Below, in pieces: positions 62,242 to 64,000 of a DNA stretch of 64,000 nt. A program made the translations under genes and the position numbers. This stretch comes from Anas platyrhynchos (Eukaryota; Chordata; Aves; Anseriformes; Anatidae), in the NCBI RefSeq assembly GCF_047663525.1, contig NC_092607.1, positions 5,985,001 through 6,049,000 on the forward strand. The letters run 5' to 3'. Position 1 is the first letter of the stretch; every line of letters starts with the position of its first letter. The notes beneath the pieces were generated by a model. The model made no database searches. It saw nothing but the letters and a program-made list of their open reading frames with translations, and was not told the DNA's origin.

Positions 62242-64000
62242 GCGCCCCGCTGCTGCGCTGCCCGCGGGGCCGAGCTGCTTTCCTCGGGGTGCACTCACCA
62301 GGGGACGGGCTGGGGTCGGCCCTGGGCTGTGCAGGGGGTTGGGGTGTCCCCTCAGGGTCTGTGCAGGGCCGGAGCGTGGCCCTGCCCTGCCCTGCCCCAA
62401 ATTTGTGCTGGCCCCGGGTTCCTGCTGCACTGTTTGCAGGCACCAAAACCCAAAGCCCAGGGAAGGGGAGGAGGAAGGTGGAGGAGCCAGGAGCAGCTTC
62501 AGCTGTGGGACTCGAGGCCCCTTGTGTCTCCCCTCCTGCTGCCCTGCTGCTTGCCACGGCAAAGGCTGAGACCAGCTCTGCCTGTCCCCGGCCCCTCCAG
62601 CCCCGGCTCAGGTGCTGCTGCTCCAATTTCCACCTTCCCCGGTGTCTGAGCAGCCTCGTGGCTCCTGCACAACCCCAGCTGCCCCGGTTTAACTCTGCCA
62701 CGCTTCTATCATGGCCAGCACATTTGCTTGGCTTCACTGTGGGACCATCCCCGGCGGTGGGACGCCTCCCTCCCTCCGGGTTTCCTGACTCAATGGGAAC
62801 AGTGTGGGTGCTCCGGCCCCCGAGCTCGTGCTGCTCCCCCCAGCACACCCCTCTGCCCCCCAGCCCTTCCTCAGCCGAGGAGGGGCCCTGGTAAAGCAGC
62901 CCGAGCTCTGCTGTGGCGGTGGCAGCAGGAAAGCCGCTGCTCCTGAGGAATCACCTCACGGGCTGCTCGGCCACCCCGCTGCCGGGGTGCTCAACCCAGT
63001 CACTAACCGGGCACTGCAGTGGTTCAGGTCTGTGGCTAATTCCACAACTCCCACGCTGGGGTTCATGATGGGGGGGTTGATTACCCCCAAATGGAGATTA
63101 AAACCTACGTTCAATCTGAGCACCGGCCTGGGGGCAGTTCTGTCCGGCAGGAGCCATGGGAAGGGGGTGCCCAGCTCGTTGCAGGGTGCCCAGAGCACTG
63201 CCATGAGGGGTCCTTTGTGTCCTTGGGGTTACAGCTCCAGGACTCTGTCACTGCCAGCTGTGGTGTAGTGCCCTGACACGGCACGGCTGTGAACTGTGGG
63301 GCATGGGCACAGCTGCCCCTGGCTGTGTGGGCACCCTGAGGCTCCGGGTGAAGCTGTTGAGGGTGCTGGGCCCTGCTCAGACCCCGCACACCTCACAGCG
63401 ATTCCAGTCAGATGGTCGAACTCACTGCTGGGACTCTGGGGAGCTGATTCTGCTGGACATGGCCCCTGCAAAGTCCGGTCTGATCCAAAAAGCCCTACCT
63501 GCAAGCTTGCTGGAGCCCCTCAGCATCTCATTATCCTGTTCTCCCACCTGGCAGGAGCCGAGCTCAGCCTTTAAGCAGCTCCTGGGCCAGGCCTGGTTTT
63601 GGGGCAGCTGCACAGCTGTGCACAGACCTTACACAAACCTTTGTTGTAGGGGCAGGTTTTATTCTGCTCAATGCCCGTCTGCACAGCTCTGTGCTGGGGA
63701 TGGGTCCTGGCACCCAGCTCTGCAGCTCCAGCCCAGCACAAGCAGCTGCTGGCGTGGGGTGAATGCTCTCCAGGAGAAAACAGCTTGCCCTGAGTCTGTA
63801 GGCATGCAGTTTGTGCACTGCTCCAGGAGCAGGAGGGTAACAGCAGCTGGGAGAGGCAGGATGCAAGCACTGGAGCTTCCCTGGGAAGCTGAAGGTGAGG
63901 CTGGGGAGCAGTGGGTGCAGTGGCCGGTGCCCAGGTGAAGCCTCAGGGTGCTCTCAGCAGCCCCACAGCCCCCAGCTGCTCGCAGCTTTCTCCCTGGCAT
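62242..64000 (+). other. GSS 3'UTR/flank; no further coding gene seen
   Basis: GC-rich sequence with no AATAAA on the + strand. ATTAAA at 63097-63102 is the best candidate GSS poly(A) signal, giving a UTR of about 0.88 kb. On the - strand, AATAAA (63663-63658) might end a convergent gene. By synteny with human that would be ACSS2, but none of its coding sequence is visible here. Confidence 0.45.

Noticed and set aside
61977..62894. Overlapping 305-codon + and 292-codon - open frames
   Set aside because: They cross GSS exons 11-12 out of frame and GC-rich 3' flank; no conserved motif.

Overview
This is nuclear DNA from a bird, most likely chicken or a close relative. Three things point to this: spliced vertebrate genes with GT-AG introns, fragments of the bird/reptile LINE CR1, and an intronic miR-499 hairpin whose 5p arm matches the avian form as I recall it. 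There are no bacterial genes, CRISPR arrays or complete transposons. Exons were found by translating both strands, matching to family sequences I know, and requiring splice sites and reading phase to agree at every junction.

Layout. (1) Positions 1 to about 22,425, + strand: the last 15 coding exons and the 3'UTR of TRPC4AP (TRUSS), a CUL4-DDB1 ubiquitin-ligase substrate receptor. The first roughly 165 codons lie left of the window. (2) About 22,430-23,545: a short convergent intergenic gap with an AT-rich island that carries poly(A) signals in both directions. (3) About 23,545-51,120, - strand: complete MYH7B, a class II sarcomeric (slow-tonic/cardiac type) myosin heavy chain. It has 42 coding exons adding up to 1,943 residues, with miR-499 in the intron after coding exon 18. 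A candidate core promoter (TATA-like box, ERR element, E-box, MEF2-like site) lies near 51,100-51,305. (4) About 51,300-56,040: the divergent intergenic region, with clusters of muscle-type transcription-factor motifs but no gene I can support. (5) About 56,040-62,241, + strand: GSS, glutathione synthetase. It has a CpG-rich promoter, a non-coding first exon, a very G-rich first intron, and 12 coding exons giving 474 residues. (6) 62,242-64,000: the GSS 3' flank and possibly the end of a convergent neighbour.

The order and orientation (TRPC4AP +, MYH7B -, GSS +) is the mirror image of human chromosome 20q11 (GSS, MYH7B, TRPC4AP), so this is a conserved block. The three genes do not form a pathway. 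The functional pairing is MYH7B with its intronic miR-499, which together set slow/oxidative muscle identity. TRPC4AP handles protein degradation and GSS makes glutathione; both look like housekeeping genes.

I see no evidence of a wholly new system. The most unusual observations are a perfect pentanucleotide microsatellite of about 57 copies acting as the pyrimidine tract of a MYH7B coding exon, a 24-nt microexon in myosin loop 1, a candidate ERR/MEF2 MYH7B promoter, a GATA/NKX2-5-type intronic module, and a G-quadruplex-prone first intron in GSS.
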